Source of the DNA: Bifidobacterium saimiriisciurei
GTDB taxonomy: Bacteria; Actinomycetota; Actinomycetes; Actinomycetales; Bifidobacteriaceae
DNA: 64,000 nt
Reading direction: 5' to 3'
NCBI RefSeq assembly: GCF_010667655.1
Contig: NZ_WHZU01000006.1
Coordinates: 1 to 64,000, forward strand
A program made the position numbers and the translations under genes. A model generated the notes under the pieces. It did not search any database. It was given only the letters and a program-made list of their open reading frames with translations, and was not told the origin of the DNA. Positions 50,017 through 59,806 of this stretch are shown piece after piece. The number at the start of each line of letters is the position of its first letter. The first letter of the stretch is position 1.

Positions 50017-52737
50017 ATGGAGGATACCAAATCGTCCTCGGTGGCGAATGCCTCGTTGGAGGGCGTCGAACCGGAGGAATCGGAAGCCGAACAAGCCGCC
50101 GGTGCGGCGACGACATCAACTTCCACGGCGAAGCAATCCGAGAAATCCGAGAAATCCGAGAAATCCGAGAAATCCGAGAAATCCGAGAAGGCCAAGGCCA
50201 CGAAGCCACGGACGAAGTCCAAGGCATCCAAGACCTCGAAAACGAAGACAGGCGCCGTCCAATCCGGCTCCAAGGCCGGTGGCAGGACATCGGCCAGGCC
50301 GACGTCCAAAGCCGGCTCCAAGACCGTCAGGTCCGCCAAGGCCGTCGAGAAGACGGCCGTCGATAAAGCCGCCGTCTCCAATCCGTCGTCGAAGGCATCG
50401 ATGACCGCGGAGGACACCGGCGCCCTACGGCTCAAAGGCATCGTCAAGCCGCCGAGCACATCGCACCACATCGTGCTTCCCGAGGAGCGCGAGGAGGCCG
50501 CCCGTGCGAAGAAGGCCGCCAGCAAGGCCGGGCGCAAGGCCGCCAGGATGCCGAAGACCCGTCTCGGCCGCTGGTGGCGGAACTTCCAGTCCGGTCCCGA
50601 CCGCATATCGTTCGCCATGTGCATCGTGGCGTTGGGCGTGGTCTACGGCGACATTGGCACCTCGCCGCTGTACATGGCCCAGTCGTTCCTCTCGGGGCAG
50701 GGCGGCATCCAGTACGCCGACCGCCAGTCCGTGCTCGGCATGCTGTCGCTGCTGTTCTGGTCCATCACGCTGATCACCACCGTCAAATACGTGTTCATCG
50801 CCATGCGCATCGACAACAAGGGCGAAGGCGGCATCTTCGCGCTGTTCTCCATGGTGCGGCGATACGGCAAGTGGCTGGCCGTCCCCGCCATGATCGGCGG
50901 AGCGGCCTTCCTGGCCGACTCGGTGCTCACGCCGGCCGTGTCCATCTCATCGGCCGTCGAGGGCCTGCATACCATCCCTCAGCTCGACTCGACGTTCGAC
51001 GGCAACCCGAACCTCACGCTGATGATCACCGTCGTCATCATCGTGCTGCTGTTCGCCATACAGTCCCGCGGCACCGAGCGCATCGGCAAGGTGTTCGGCA
51101 TCGTCGTCATGGTCTGGTTCTCGTTCCTCGCCGTCGTCGGCGCGGCGAACATCGGCGCGGACTGGAGCGTCTTCGAGGCGCTCAACCCGTGGCCGGGCAT
51201 CCGTTTCCTGCTGTTCGACCCCGCCAACAAGGCCGGCCTCGCCATCATGGGCACCGTGTTCCTGGCGACCACCGGCGCCGAGGCGCTCTACTCCGACATG
51301 GGGCATGTGGGCCGCGGCAACATCTACGCCACATGGCCGTTCATCAAGGTGGCGCTGATCCTCAACTACTTTGGCCAGGGCGCGTGGATGCTGCGCAACC
51401 AGGGCAACGAGCGGCTCTACGGCATCCCGAGCCTCAACCCGTTCTTCCAGATGATGACCCCGAGCATCCGCTCCGTGGCCGTCATCCTTTCCGTCGCCGC
51501 CGGCGTCATCGCCTCGCAGGCCCTCATCACCGGCGCGTTCACCATGATCTCCGAGGCCACGAGCCTCAACTGGATGCCGCATCTTCAGGTGCGCTACCCG
51601 GCCCGCACGCGCGGCCAGCTGTACATCCCCACCGTGAACCTCGTGCTGTGCGTGGCCACGCTCACCGTGCTCGCGCTCTTCCGCGACTCCGAGCACATCA
51701 CCGCCGCCTACGGCCTGGCGCTCACCGTCACGATGATCACCACCACGATCCTGCTGGCCGCCTACATCTGGTGCGCATGGAAGCGCCGCGTGTTCGCCGT
51801 GGTGTTCGCGCTCGCGTTCCTCGCCATCCAGATCTTGTTCTTCCTCGCGTCGATGTCGAAGTTCCTGCATGGCGGCTGGTTCACCATGCTGCTCACGCTG
51901 CTCATCCTCGGCATCATGTACACGTGGGACCAGGGCACGAAGGTCGAGCGCTCGCAGCGCCGCCACATGTGGCCCAAGGAGTTCCTGCCCGCGCTCGACG
52001 TGCTGCACCGCGACTTCAAGATCCCGTACTACGCCGACAACCTCGTCTATCTGACGTCCGACAACGAGCTGCGGCGTCTCGACACCGACATCTTCTACTC
52101 CATCTTCGCGAACCATCCCAAGCGCGCCCGCGCATGGTGGGCGGTGTCGGTGCAGGTGACCGACGACCCGTTCACGCGCGAGTACTCGGTGGAGAACTTC
52201 GGCACGAGCTTCCTGTTCCGCGTGCGCATACGCCTGGGGTTCAAGGTCTCCCAGAACGTCGCCACGTATCTGCACCAGATCATGCACGACCTCATCAAGG
52301 ACGGCACGCTGCCCAGGCAGTCGTCCATCTATCCGAAGGTCGACGCCGATTCCGAGATCGGCACGATCCAGTACGTGCTCGTGCACAAGGCCCTCATGCC
52401 GGAGTCGAAGATCACGTCGCGTGGCGCCACGTCGCTTCGCGTGAAGTACGCGATCCGCCATGTGGCGGGCAATCCCGTCAAATGGTTCGGCCTGACGGCG
52501 TACAACCCCGTCGTCGAGATCCAGCCGCTGTTCGTCTCCACGCACAAGGTGCCGGCCCTCAAGCGGGTGGCGCTGCGCAAGCCGAAGCGTCCGGTCACGC
52601 TGCAGGAGATCCGCGCCGAGCAGCGCGACGAGGAGGAGAACGCCCGCGCCGCCGAGATCTCGGCCCGCGAAAGCCACGAGTATTCGAGGCCGAGCTTCGA
52701 GCTGAAACCCGCGTCAAGCGTCGGACGCGGCAAATAG
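50017..52737 (+). CDS. kup: KUP-type potassium uptake protein with long N-terminal extension
   Basis: A 906-residue transporter. From about residue 190 it shows the KUP core: MCIVALGVVYGDIGTSPLY, IDNKGEGGIFALFSM, 12 hydrophobic segments, and a C-terminal cytoplasmic domain. It takes up K+ with protons. Residues 1-190 are Lys/Ser/Ala-rich and include EKSEKSEKSEKSEKSEKA, coded by a 9-bp tandem repeat near 50145-50190. Most KUP proteins are about 620-670 residues, so this extension is unusual. TTGGAGG precedes the ATG. The DNA upstream shows no convincing c-di-AMP riboswitch. Confidence 0.93.
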   Translation: MEDTKSSSVANASLEGVEPEESEAEQAAGAATTSTSTAKQSEKSEKSEKSEKSEKSEKAKATKPRTKSKASKTSKTKTGAVQSGSKAGGRTSARPTSKAGSKTVRSAKAVEKTAVDKAAVSNPSSKASMTAEDTGALRLKGIVKPPSTSHHIVLPEEREEAARAKKAASKAGRKAARMPKTRLGRWWRNFQSGPDRISFAMCIVALGVVYGDIGTSPLYMAQSFLSGQGGIQYADRQSVLGMLSLLFWSITLITTVKYVFIAMRIDNKGEGGIFALFSMVRRYGKWLAVPAMIGGAAFLADSVLTPAVSISSAVEGLHTIPQLDSTFDGNPNLTLMITVVIIVLLFAIQSRGTERIGKVFGIVVMVWFSFLAVVGAANIGADWSVFEALNPWPGIRFLLFDPANKAGLAIMGTVFLATTGAEALYSDMGHVGRGNIYATWPFIKVALILNYFGQGAWMLRNQGNERLYGIPSLNPFFQMMTPSIRSVAVILSVAAGVIASQALITGAFTMISEATSLNWMPHLQVRYPARTRGQLYIPTVNLVLCVATLTVLALFRDSEHITAAYGLALTVTMITTTILLAAYIWCAWKRRVFAVVFALAFLAIQILFFLASMSKFLHGGWFTMLLTLLILGIMYTWDQGTKVERSQRRHMWPKEFLPALDVLHRDFKIPYYADNLVYLTSDNELRRLDTDIFYSIFANHPKRARAWWAVSVQVTDDPFTREYSVENFGTSFLFRVRIRLGFKVSQNVATYLHQIMHDLIKDGTLPRQSSIYPKVDADSEIGTIQYVLVHKALMPESKITSRGATSLRVKYAIRHVAGNPVKWFGLTAYNPVVEIQPLFVSTHKVPALKRVALRKPKRPVTLQEIRAEQRDEEENARAAEISARESHEYSRPSFELKPASSVGRGK
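50145..50190 (+). repeat. 9-bp tandem repeat in kup
   Basis: The unit GAAATCCGA is repeated five times and encodes the Glu-Lys-Ser repeats of the KUP extension. Identical copies suggest recent slippage, so copy number may differ between strains. Confidence 0.85.
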
Positions 52738-52832
52738 ACGCCGGCGCGGCCGGCCGGTCCACGGCCGCGCTATAGACAACGGCTATAACGACATTGGCGA
52801 TTTGCGGCCGGCAGACGGTATCGTAGGTGTTT

Positions 52833-53687
52833 ATGTGCAGACTGTTGGGATACGCTACCTCGGGTGACAATCAGAGCCTCGACGACGTTTTGACGTCCTC
52901 GCAGCTTGAGACGTTCCAGCAGATGGCGATCATCCACAACGACGGATGGGGAGCCGCGCTGATCACCGACCCGTCGGAGCCGGCCGGCATCCAGGACGGC
53001 GGCGCGCCCACGCCGTCGGCCAACGTAAGCATCTACAAGTCCACGTCGTCGGCCTACGCCGACCCGGTGTTCCGCTCCATCGAATGCCAGGGCGCCCGCG
53101 GCGGCCTGTATCATCTGCGTCTCGCATCGTCGAACCTGCCGCTGATCATGGAGAACCAGCAGCCGTTCTTCGCCGACGGCGTCTCGTTCATCCACAACGG
53201 CGACATCAGCGACCTCAACCAGCGCAACATCGTGCGCGCGCCCAGCAAGCCCGTCTCCGAACTCGACATGCTGCGCACCGGCGGCAAAAGCGACTCCGCC
53301 GTGTATTTCGCCCTCGTGCTGTCCTACTACCACAAGGGCCTCGAACTGCCGGCGGCGGCCCGCGAGGCCATCGCCGACCTGCGCGGCCTGTGCCCGCGCT
53401 CGTCGTACAACTGCATGATCCAGACCGGCGACGAATACATCTGCGTGCATGCGGTGGGCAGCCTCAAGCCCGAAAAGGAGATCGAGGAGCTGTACGCACG
53501 CTACGGCCAGGCCGAGCATGCCTCGGACTACCGCCGCATCCGCTACCGCGAGCTCGCGGGCGGCGGCGTGGTGGCAGCCAGCTCCGGATTCGAGCAGCGC
53601 GAGCGCGACGGCTGGACGACCCTGCCGAACAACCACATGATCATCGCGTCCAACCGCACCGGCGAATACCGCATCGAGGAGCTGTAG
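52833..53687 (+). CDS. Class II glutamine amidotransferase domain protein
   Basis: A 284-residue Ntn-type amidohydrolase. It starts MCRLLGYA; the Cys directly after Met is the N-terminal nucleophile, so the ATG at 52833 is preferred to 52827. Other motifs: IIHNDGWGAALI, GGLYHLRLASSN, NQQPFFADGVSFIHNGDI. It belongs to the YafJ/EgtC-like group that hydrolyses gamma-glutamyl amides. It is followed 85 bp later by a glutamate-cysteine ligase-like gene, so action on gamma-glutamyl compounds is plausible. Confidence 0.85.
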   Translation: MCRLLGYATSGDNQSLDDVLTSSQLETFQQMAIIHNDGWGAALITDPSEPAGIQDGGAPTPSANVSIYKSTSSAYADPVFRSIECQGARGGLYHLRLASSNLPLIMENQQPFFADGVSFIHNGDISDLNQRNIVRAPSKPVSELDMLRTGGKSDSAVYFALVLSYYHKGLELPAAAREAIADLRGLCPRSSYNCMIQTGDEYICVHAVGSLKPEKEIEELYARYGQAEHASDYRRIRYRELAGGGVVAASSGFEQRERDGWTTLPNNHMIIASNRTGEYRIEEL

Positions 53688-53772
53688 ACACCGCCGTTCC
53701 TATCGCGCCCTATCGATTATTCGTATAGGCGTTCTCACACGTCGTAGAACGATTTGCAGTACGCTCTACATC

Positions 53773-55035
53773 ATGACGATACGAGCCTTTGATTTCGCTC
53801 ACCAGAGCACCACGGCCAATCCCAAGCATGTGGAGAGCCTGGTCAAGTTCTTCGAATCCGGCGTCAAGCAGCCGGACCATTACGGCTTCGGCGTGGAGAT
53901 CGAGCACCTCCCCATCCGCAAGGACACCGGTAAGGCCGTTACCTACGCCGAACCGCACGGCATCCGCAACGTGCTGCAGGCGCTGACGCAGTACTACGAT
54001 CCCGCCAACGAATACTACGAGGACGGCCACCTGCTCGGCCTCGGCAAGCCCGGCATCTCGGTCTCGCTCGAACCCGGCGGCCAGATCGAATGCTCGCTCG
54101 GCGTGCTCAGGCACGCCGACGACCTCGATGCCCTGTACGCCGAGTTCCGTCGCGACCTCGATCCGATCCTCGACAAGTTCGGCATCCGGCTCGTGAACTT
54201 CGGCTACCAGCCGGACACCTCGTACAAGGAGATCGAGATCATCCCCAAGCATCGCTACTACGCGATGCAGAAGTACTTCGGCCGCATCGCGCGATTCGGC
54301 TTCTGCATGATGCGCGCCTCCGCCTCCACGCAGGTGAGCATCGACTACTTCAGCGAGAAGGACGCCATCGACAAGCTGCGCATCGGCACCGCCATCGGGC
54401 CGATCCTTGCATGGTTCTTCCGTAATACGCCGAACTTCGAGAAGGAGCCGAACCCGTATCCGCTGCTGCGCCAGGAGATGTGGGACTGGATCGACCCGCA
54501 GCGCACCGGCCAGCTGTGGGGCCTCTACGACGACAACTACGACTGGGAGCACTACGCCGTCGACGTGCTGACCACGCCGGTGTTCATCGCCGACCTCTCG
54601 CACACTCCGGAATACACGGGCGACCGTCCGGTGTTCTCCGCGCCGTATGACGACGCCGCCACGCTCTACCCCGACCGCGAGCTCAACCAGGCGGAGATCA
54701 ACCACATCATCTCCACGCACTTCAATGATGTGCGTCTGAAGAACTTCGTCGAGCTGCGCTCCTGGGACTCGCTGCCGATCGCCCGAGCCCAGCGCCTCAC
54801 GGAGATTGTGTCGAACCTGTTCTACACGCGAAGCGAGTTCGAGGGCCTGCTCTCGTACTTCGACGGACTGACGAACCTCGACGTGCGCGAGGCCAAGGCC
54901 GACCTGCAGGCGCACGGCGCCGACGCCCATCCGTACGGCCAGAGCCTCGACTTCTGGCGTGAGTTCCTCCATGCCGAAGGCACGCTCGACAACGAGCCCG
55001 GAGACCCGCTGCGACCCGACTTCTTCCAGGCGTAG
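53773..55035 (+). CDS. Glutamate-cysteine ligase-like protein (GCS2 family)
   Basis: A 420-residue ATP-dependent ligase. Motifs of the plant/actinobacterial GCS2 family: HYGFGVEIEHLPI, SVSLEPGGQIECSLG, YKEIEIIPKHRYYAMQKYF, MMRASASTQVSIDY and FVELRSWDSLPI. It should join glutamate to cysteine or a related amine. No glutathione synthetase or ergothioneine genes (egtB, egtD) are in the window, so the product and pathway are open. A strong terminator follows at 55069. Confidence 0.85.
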   Translation: MTIRAFDFAHQSTTANPKHVESLVKFFESGVKQPDHYGFGVEIEHLPIRKDTGKAVTYAEPHGIRNVLQALTQYYDPANEYYEDGHLLGLGKPGISVSLEPGGQIECSLGVLRHADDLDALYAEFRRDLDPILDKFGIRLVNFGYQPDTSYKEIEIIPKHRYYAMQKYFGRIARFGFCMMRASASTQVSIDYFSEKDAIDKLRIGTAIGPILAWFFRNTPNFEKEPNPYPLLRQEMWDWIDPQRTGQLWGLYDDNYDWEHYAVDVLTTPVFIADLSHTPEYTGDRPVFSAPYDDAATLYPDRELNQAEINHIISTHFNDVRLKNFVELRSWDSLPIARAQRLTEIVSNLFYTRSEFEGLLSYFDGLTNLDVREAKADLQAHGADAHPYGQSLDFWREFLHAEGTLDNEPGDPLRPDFFQA

Positions 55036-55068
55036 GGAACGTTCGGGAACCGCCAAACGACACGGGAC

Positions 55069-55105
55069 GACGAAGGCCGGTACGGGAATCGTACCGGCCT
55101 TCGTC
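55069..55105. terminator. Terminator between the ligase and HD genes
   Basis: GACGAAGGCCGGTAC pairs perfectly with its complement over 15 bp around a 7-nt loop. It lies between convergent genes and probably serves both. Confidence 0.8.
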
Positions 55106-55170
55106 ATTGTCGATGTCTGATATCAGGCATCGGTTCGCTTTATTAGGTTATTAGGCGATGCCCTCACGCA

Positions 55171-55860
55171 TCAGGCGTCGACGAGCACCATGTGGTACTG
55201 CTCGGCCATCTCCTTGAGGCCCTTCGGCTCGCCGTAGATGCCGACGAGGTCGCGCATCTTCTGCTCGTTCTCCTTGCCGAACTTGGCGCAGCGCTTGATG
55301 GCCTTCGCGGCGGTCACGAAACGCGGCGGCTCCGACTTGCTGTTGAAGTTGTCGGCGTACATCACCACCTCCTGCTCGAGGTTCTTCGGCGTGTAGTTGG
55401 CCGGCGGCAGCGGCAGATGCTGCTCCTCGACCATCTCCTTCGTGATGCCCACGCCCGTGTGGTTGCGGCAGAACTCGGCGATCTCCTCGTCCACGCCCTC
55501 GGCCTTGAGCAGGTCGTAGCCGGCCAGACCGTGCAGGATGTAGCGGTCGCGGTCGAAACTCACCGGCTTGCCGTTCGATCCGTCGTTGTCGATCACCGAA
55601 TACGTGCCGATGTCGTGCAGCAGCGCGCCGACCACGGTCTTGTCGGTGTTCAGCAGACGCGGGGGGATTCGCGTCGTGTACTGGCGGATCACGTCGTCGC
55701 CGAGCGTGCAGCGCTGCACGAACAGATTGTTCTGACGGCGGCAGATCTCGCGGGCCATGTTCGCCACGATCATGCAATGACGGTAGACCAGCTCGTACGC
55801 CTCCTGCGACGGCGCATACTTGCGATGCAGTTCATCGATCTCATCAAAATTAGGAATCAT
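55171..55860 (-). CDS. HD-domain phosphohydrolase-like protein
   Basis: A 229-residue protein. HD-family ligands are visible: His near residue 28 (YRHCMIVANMA), HDIGTY near 81-86 and a following His in ILHGLAGYDLL and CRNHTGVGI. Members hydrolyse nucleotides or phosphomonoesters; the substrate is unknown. Alone in its orientation between two plus-strand genes. Confidence 0.85.
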   Translation of the reverse strand: MIPNFDEIDELHRKYAPSQEAYELVYRHCMIVANMAREICRRQNNLFVQRCTLGDDVIRQYTTRIPPRLLNTDKTVVGALLHDIGTYSVIDNDGSNGKPVSFDRDRYILHGLAGYDLLKAEGVDEEIAEFCRNHTGVGITKEMVEEQHLPLPPANYTPKNLEQEVVMYADNFNSKSEPPRFVTAAKAIKRCAKFGKENEQKMRDLVGIYGEPKGLKEMAEQYHMVLVDA

Positions 55861-56180
55861 ACTGTCATCTTACGGCCGCGGCGGTCCGCCGACGGCCGTA
55901 AAAACCGTGATTCACGGCCAATCATATGTGATGTTCGTCATCATGTTCGTCGTCCGCTGCCGTTCCCCGACGTCGGTCGGCCGTCGTCCGATGCCGCGCC
56001 TCGCCGTCCGCCGGCATCGGACGCCTCGCGATATGGGCGATCTTTCAGATTTCTCTCAGGAGTAGCCTAGAAAGGAACAAGCAAACACGCACATACTATG
56101 TGCATAGTGATTCGCACGGGGCCGTGGCGCCTTGCGCCCGCCGGCCCCGTCCACCAACAGTTGGACTGGAGAAGTAACGC
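55861..56180. other. Structured spacer upstream of the FtsX permease
   Basis: A 320-bp divergent spacer without a credible gene. It holds a 12-bp stem CGTCCGATGCCG/CGGCATCGGACG (55985-56023) and, just before the permease ribosome-binding site, a G/C-rich hairpin starting ACGGGGCCG (56115-56149). The second could attenuate expression of the permease. Confidence 0.5.
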
Positions 56181-57461
56181 ATGTTCGTTCTCAAGAACGC
56201 ATGGTCCGCAATGGGCCGCCACAAGGCGCGCACCGCATTGCTGGCTCTTACCGCCATCGCGGTGTCATTCGGTTCGGTGGTCGGCCTCTCGATACTCAAC
56301 GCCAACACCGTCGCGACCACCACCACTTACAACGACCTGAACCCGGCCGTCACCTTCCGTGCCGACCGTGCCCGCATCATCAAGAAGTACGGCGGCGACA
56401 TCAGCAAGGTCGACTGGACGAAATACCACCTCTCCTGGGCCCAGTACTCCGACTACGTGCAGCGTTCGGGCGTCTCCATCGCCAACGCCTACTCCGCCGA
56501 GACCGCGAAAATCAACATCAACGGCGTGAAGGCCACGAAAAGCGGCGCCACCCTCGCCATGACCGGCTTCTCCGACGCCACGGCCGCCGACGCCGCCATC
56601 AACGGCAAGTTCACCATCGTCAGCGGCAAGAACATCTCCTACGCCGAAGACACCGCCGGCACCCTGCTCGTCCCCAAGGCGCTCGCCGACGCCAACAAGC
56701 TCAAGGCCGGCGACACCCTGAAGATCGCCAACCCCAAGGACGCCAGCTACACGCAGTCCATGGTCATCACCGGAATCTACGAGAACAAGGAGGACGTCGA
56801 CGCCGACGTCACCGGCATCGACCCCGACAACACCATCTACGCCAGCGCCTACACGCTGAGCATGCTCGGCCTCGCATCCACCGGCTCCGAATCCACCGAA
56901 AACGACCTCGACGTGTCGATGGTATTGAACAGCCCCGCCGACTTCTCGAAGTTCGAGAAGGGCGTGCGCAAGGCCGGTCTGAGCAAGGACTTCATCATCG
57001 CATCCGCCACCATCGACGACTACAACGCCAAGATCGAACCGCTGAAGCAGCTGGCCGCCAAGACCAGGCCGGCCGTCATTGCGCTGTTCGTCGCCGGCGC
57101 CGTCGTCGCGCTGCTGCTCGTATGGTCGGCCACATCGTCGCGCCTGCGCCTCGAGGACGCCGGATTCCTGCGCGTCATCGGCATATCAAGCGGCCGCGTC
57201 GGCTGGCAGTTCGCGCTCGAGGCGATGATGCCGATGCTGCTCGGATGGATCATCGGCACGGTCGCCGGCGCATTCTCCGCGTCGCCGATCTCGAACAGGC
57301 TGGCGACCGCGGCCAACGCCGCACCGAGCTCCGACGTCATCTGGACGATGGTGTGGGTCGGACTGGGCACGCTGCTCGCCACCATCATCGTCTGCGAGGT
57401 CCGCTCCGCGATGATCCGCCCGCAGTCGATTCTGGCCACACGAATGGAGGAGGCGCGATGA
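56181..57461 (+). CDS. ABC permease, FtsX type, paired with a degenerate ATPase
   Basis: A 426-residue permease. One N-terminal helix (residues about 16-38), an outer domain of about 250 residues, and three C-terminal helices with the FtsX-like LRLEDAGFLRVIGISSGRVG. GGAGAAG precedes the ATG. Its stop overlaps the start of the ATPase gene in ATGA, so the two are translationally coupled. Substrate or partner unknown. Confidence 0.88.
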   Translation: MFVLKNAWSAMGRHKARTALLALTAIAVSFGSVVGLSILNANTVATTTTYNDLNPAVTFRADRARIIKKYGGDISKVDWTKYHLSWAQYSDYVQRSGVSIANAYSAETAKININGVKATKSGATLAMTGFSDATAADAAINGKFTIVSGKNISYAEDTAGTLLVPKALADANKLKAGDTLKIANPKDASYTQSMVITGIYENKEDVDADVTGIDPDNTIYASAYTLSMLGLASTGSESTENDLDVSMVLNSPADFSKFEKGVRKAGLSKDFIIASATIDDYNAKIEPLKQLAAKTRPAVIALFVAGAVVALLLVWSATSSRLRLEDAGFLRVIGISSGRVGWQFALEAMMPMLLGWIIGTVAGAFSASPISNRLATAANAAPSSDVIWTMVWVGLGTLLATIIVCEVRSAMIRPQSILATRMEEAR

Positions 57462-58597
57462 GCGACGACAAGACCATTGACGACAAGATTATTGACGACA
57501 AGGCCGATAGCAAGAGCATCGACGACAAGAAGGCCGTGGAGGCCGACGACGCCGTCGCGGCGGCGGATGCGGCCGGTGAGTCGGCCGACGCCGCAACGAC
57601 GTTCCCGAAGTTCGACATCGTCTACGACGACGCCGTGGAAACGGTGACGTTGACGGGCGCTCCCGATGCGAACGTTCCCGACGTCGACGCCTCCGATGCG
57701 GATGACAAGGCCGCCGGCGACGACGCGGACGTCGAGTCCATCGCCGCCGAATCGGCCGCCGCCGGCGTCGCCAAGGCTGCCGAGAAAGCCGCGACGACGG
57801 GCGGCACGGAAACCACGGACACCGCCGACACGGATGACATTGCGGCCGAGCGTGACGGCGACGGTTCCGATGAAGCCGAGGCTGTCGAGGCCGAGCATGC
57901 GGCCTCGCACATCGACAACGAGCTCGGCACCGGCGGCGACTTCGCATTCCGCAGCTACCCGGTGCTGGCGCTCAAACACGCCTCCTACGCCCCCGATTCC
58001 AAGGGCGGCGACGTGATCCACGACGCCAACATGGAATTCCACGCCCGTCGACTCTACGCCATCTGGGCGCAGTCGGACGCCGAGCATGTGGCCATCGGCG
58101 GCCTGCTTTCCGGACTGATGGCCCCGACCTCGGGCAAGGTGATGTTCAAAAGCCAGGAGCTCAACGAACTGACGCCCGCCGAATACCGCGGCCACTTCAT
58201 GGGACTCATCCCGCAGCGGTACGCGCTTCGGCCAGACCTGAGCGCCGTGCAGAACCTCGTGCTCACCATGGAGGCGTCGGGCCGCAACTTCCTCAAGGCC
58301 AAGCCGATTCTCGCCGCCGAAATGCTGGAGACCGTCGGCTTCCCCGAAGAGAAGAACGACAAGCCCGTGCGCGACCTGCTCGAAGTGGAACGCCGCAAGG
58401 CGGCCATCGCCCGCGCGTTGATCTGCGAGGCCAACGTGATCATCATCGACGAACCGACAGGACAGCTGGGCGAACAGGCCGGCCACGAGATCATGAAGCT
58501 GCTGCGCCGGCTGCCGAAGCGCGACGACCACTGCGTCATCATCGTCACCGGCGACAAGGCGCTCGCCGAATCGGCCGACCATATGTTCGCGCTGTAG
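57458..58597 (+). CDS. Degenerate ABC ATPase subunit with acidic N-terminal extension
   Basis: A 379-residue protein. Residues 1-160 are low-complexity and rich in Asp, Ala and Glu. The rest has the shape of an ABC ATPase: the position of Walker A reads IWAQSDAEHVA with no GKS/T; the Q-loop Gln is kept (GLIPQRY); the signature LSGGQ is replaced by LLEVERRKA; Walker B IIIDEPTG is kept; the H-loop His is replaced (VTGDK). ATP hydrolysis by this subunit alone looks unlikely. It may act as a scaffold or regulator of the permease upstream. The reading frame is intact, so this is not a recent pseudogene. Confidence 0.85.
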   Translation: MSDDKTIDDKIIDDKADSKSIDDKKAVEADDAVAAADAAGESADAATTFPKFDIVYDDAVETVTLTGAPDANVPDVDASDADDKAAGDDADVESIAAESAAAGVAKAAEKAATTGGTETTDTADTDDIAAERDGDGSDEAEAVEAEHAASHIDNELGTGGDFAFRSYPVLALKHASYAPDSKGGDVIHDANMEFHARRLYAIWAQSDAEHVAIGGLLSGLMAPTSGKVMFKSQELNELTPAEYRGHFMGLIPQRYALRPDLSAVQNLVLTMEASGRNFLKAKPILAAEMLETVGFPEEKNDKPVRDLLEVERRKAAIARALICEANVIIIDEPTGQLGEQAGHEIMKLLRRLPKRDDHCVIIVTGDKALAESADHMFAL

Positions 58598-58733
58598 AGG
58601 GTGGCGCCTGCGCCGGCCGACATTGCCAGCTGATCGCATGGTCCGATTGCGCAGCCTGATTTGGATTGCAAACGATGCCGTCCGGCCTCCGCTGGTTCGG
58701 GCGGCATCGTAGTATGTCAGGTGGAGGTGGAGC

Positions 58734-59666
58734 ATGACCGAACATAACCATGCGCATACGGCGGGCGACGTGAACGACCCGCGTCATTCGCGGCGACTCA
58801 TCGCCACACTCGGCCTGACCGGCACGGTGTTCGTCGCCGAGGTCATCGGCGCCGTGCTCACCGGCAGTCTGGCGCTGCTCGTCGACGCCGGCCACATGCT
58901 CACCGATATCTCGGTGCTCACGGCATCGACCGTCACCGCCATCCTCATCCGCCGCAAGCCCAACGCCGAACGCACCTGGGGATGGGCGCGGCTCGAGGTC
59001 ATCACCGCCGCCGGCGGCGCCATCGCCCTGCTGTTCGTCGGCCTGTATGCGCTGGTCGAGGCGATAAGCCGACTGTTCAACGGCGGCGAGGAGGTGCAGG
59101 ATCCGGCGCTGCTGCTGTTCTTCGGCATCCTCGGTCTGGCCGCGAACCTCGGTTCGCTGGCCATCCTCATGACCGACCGCGCGGCCAACCTGAACATGAA
59201 GGCCGCGTTCCTCGAAGTGGCCAACGACGCGCTCGGCTCGGTGGCCGTCGTCATCTCCGCAGTGCTCGTCATGACGACCGGCTGGAACAACTTCGACTCC
59301 GTGGCCGGACTCGTCATCGCCGTGCTGATGATTCCGCGCGCCGGCAAGCTCCTGCATTCCAGCATGCGCGTGCTGCTGGAGGAGACGCCGGAAGGCCTCG
59401 ACCTCACCGAGGTGCGCGAGCATCTGGAGAACGTCAGTCATGTGGTGGAGGTGCACGACCTGCACGCCAACACCGTGGCCACCGGCATGCCGACGCTGAG
59501 CGCCCACGTGGTGGTAGACGCCGACACCATCCGCGACTACGAGGGCATCCTCACCGCGCTGCAGACCTGCGTGCGCGACCATTTCCCCGTCTCCGTGGAA
59601 CACTCCACGTTCCAGATCGAGCCCGAGGGATACAAGAACATACGAGACGGGGTGTTCCATAAGTAG
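58734..59666 (+). CDS. Cation diffusion facilitator (CDF) transporter
   Basis: A 310-residue transporter with six membrane helices and a C-terminal cytoplasmic domain. Helix 2 carries DAGHMLTD (the usual HxxxD pair). In helix 5, AFLEVANDALGS has Glu where many Zn/Cd transporters have His; the Asp is kept. This variant is known from actinobacterial members and may alter metal choice. The start is His-rich (MTEHNHAH). Export of Zn or Mn is the likely role. Confidence 0.88.
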   Translation: MTEHNHAHTAGDVNDPRHSRRLIATLGLTGTVFVAEVIGAVLTGSLALLVDAGHMLTDISVLTASTVTAILIRRKPNAERTWGWARLEVITAAGGAIALLFVGLYALVEAISRLFNGGEEVQDPALLLFFGILGLAANLGSLAILMTDRAANLNMKAAFLEVANDALGSVAVVISAVLVMTTGWNNFDSVAGLVIAVLMIPRAGKLLHSSMRVLLEETPEGLDLTEVREHLENVSHVVEVHDLHANTVATGMPTLSAHVVVDADTIRDYEGILTALQTCVRDHFPVSVEHSTFQIEPEGYKNIRDGVFHK

Positions 59667-59806
59667 GCGTTCCATACGTAAAGAAATGTGGCGGTTCCAA
59701 GGGCTCTTAGAATCGTTTTAAGCTTGCGGTTGTACCATATGACCCTGTATGTGCGGTGAGACCGCACGCCAAGCCACGAGGTCAAACGAGTACGTGAGGT
59801 CCATTT

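Noticed and set aside
56132..58597. 821-codon plus-strand frame spanning both FtsX permease and ATPase
   Set aside because: Its first 440 codons are an Arg/His-rich shadow of the permease gene in another frame; only the part from 57458 is real.
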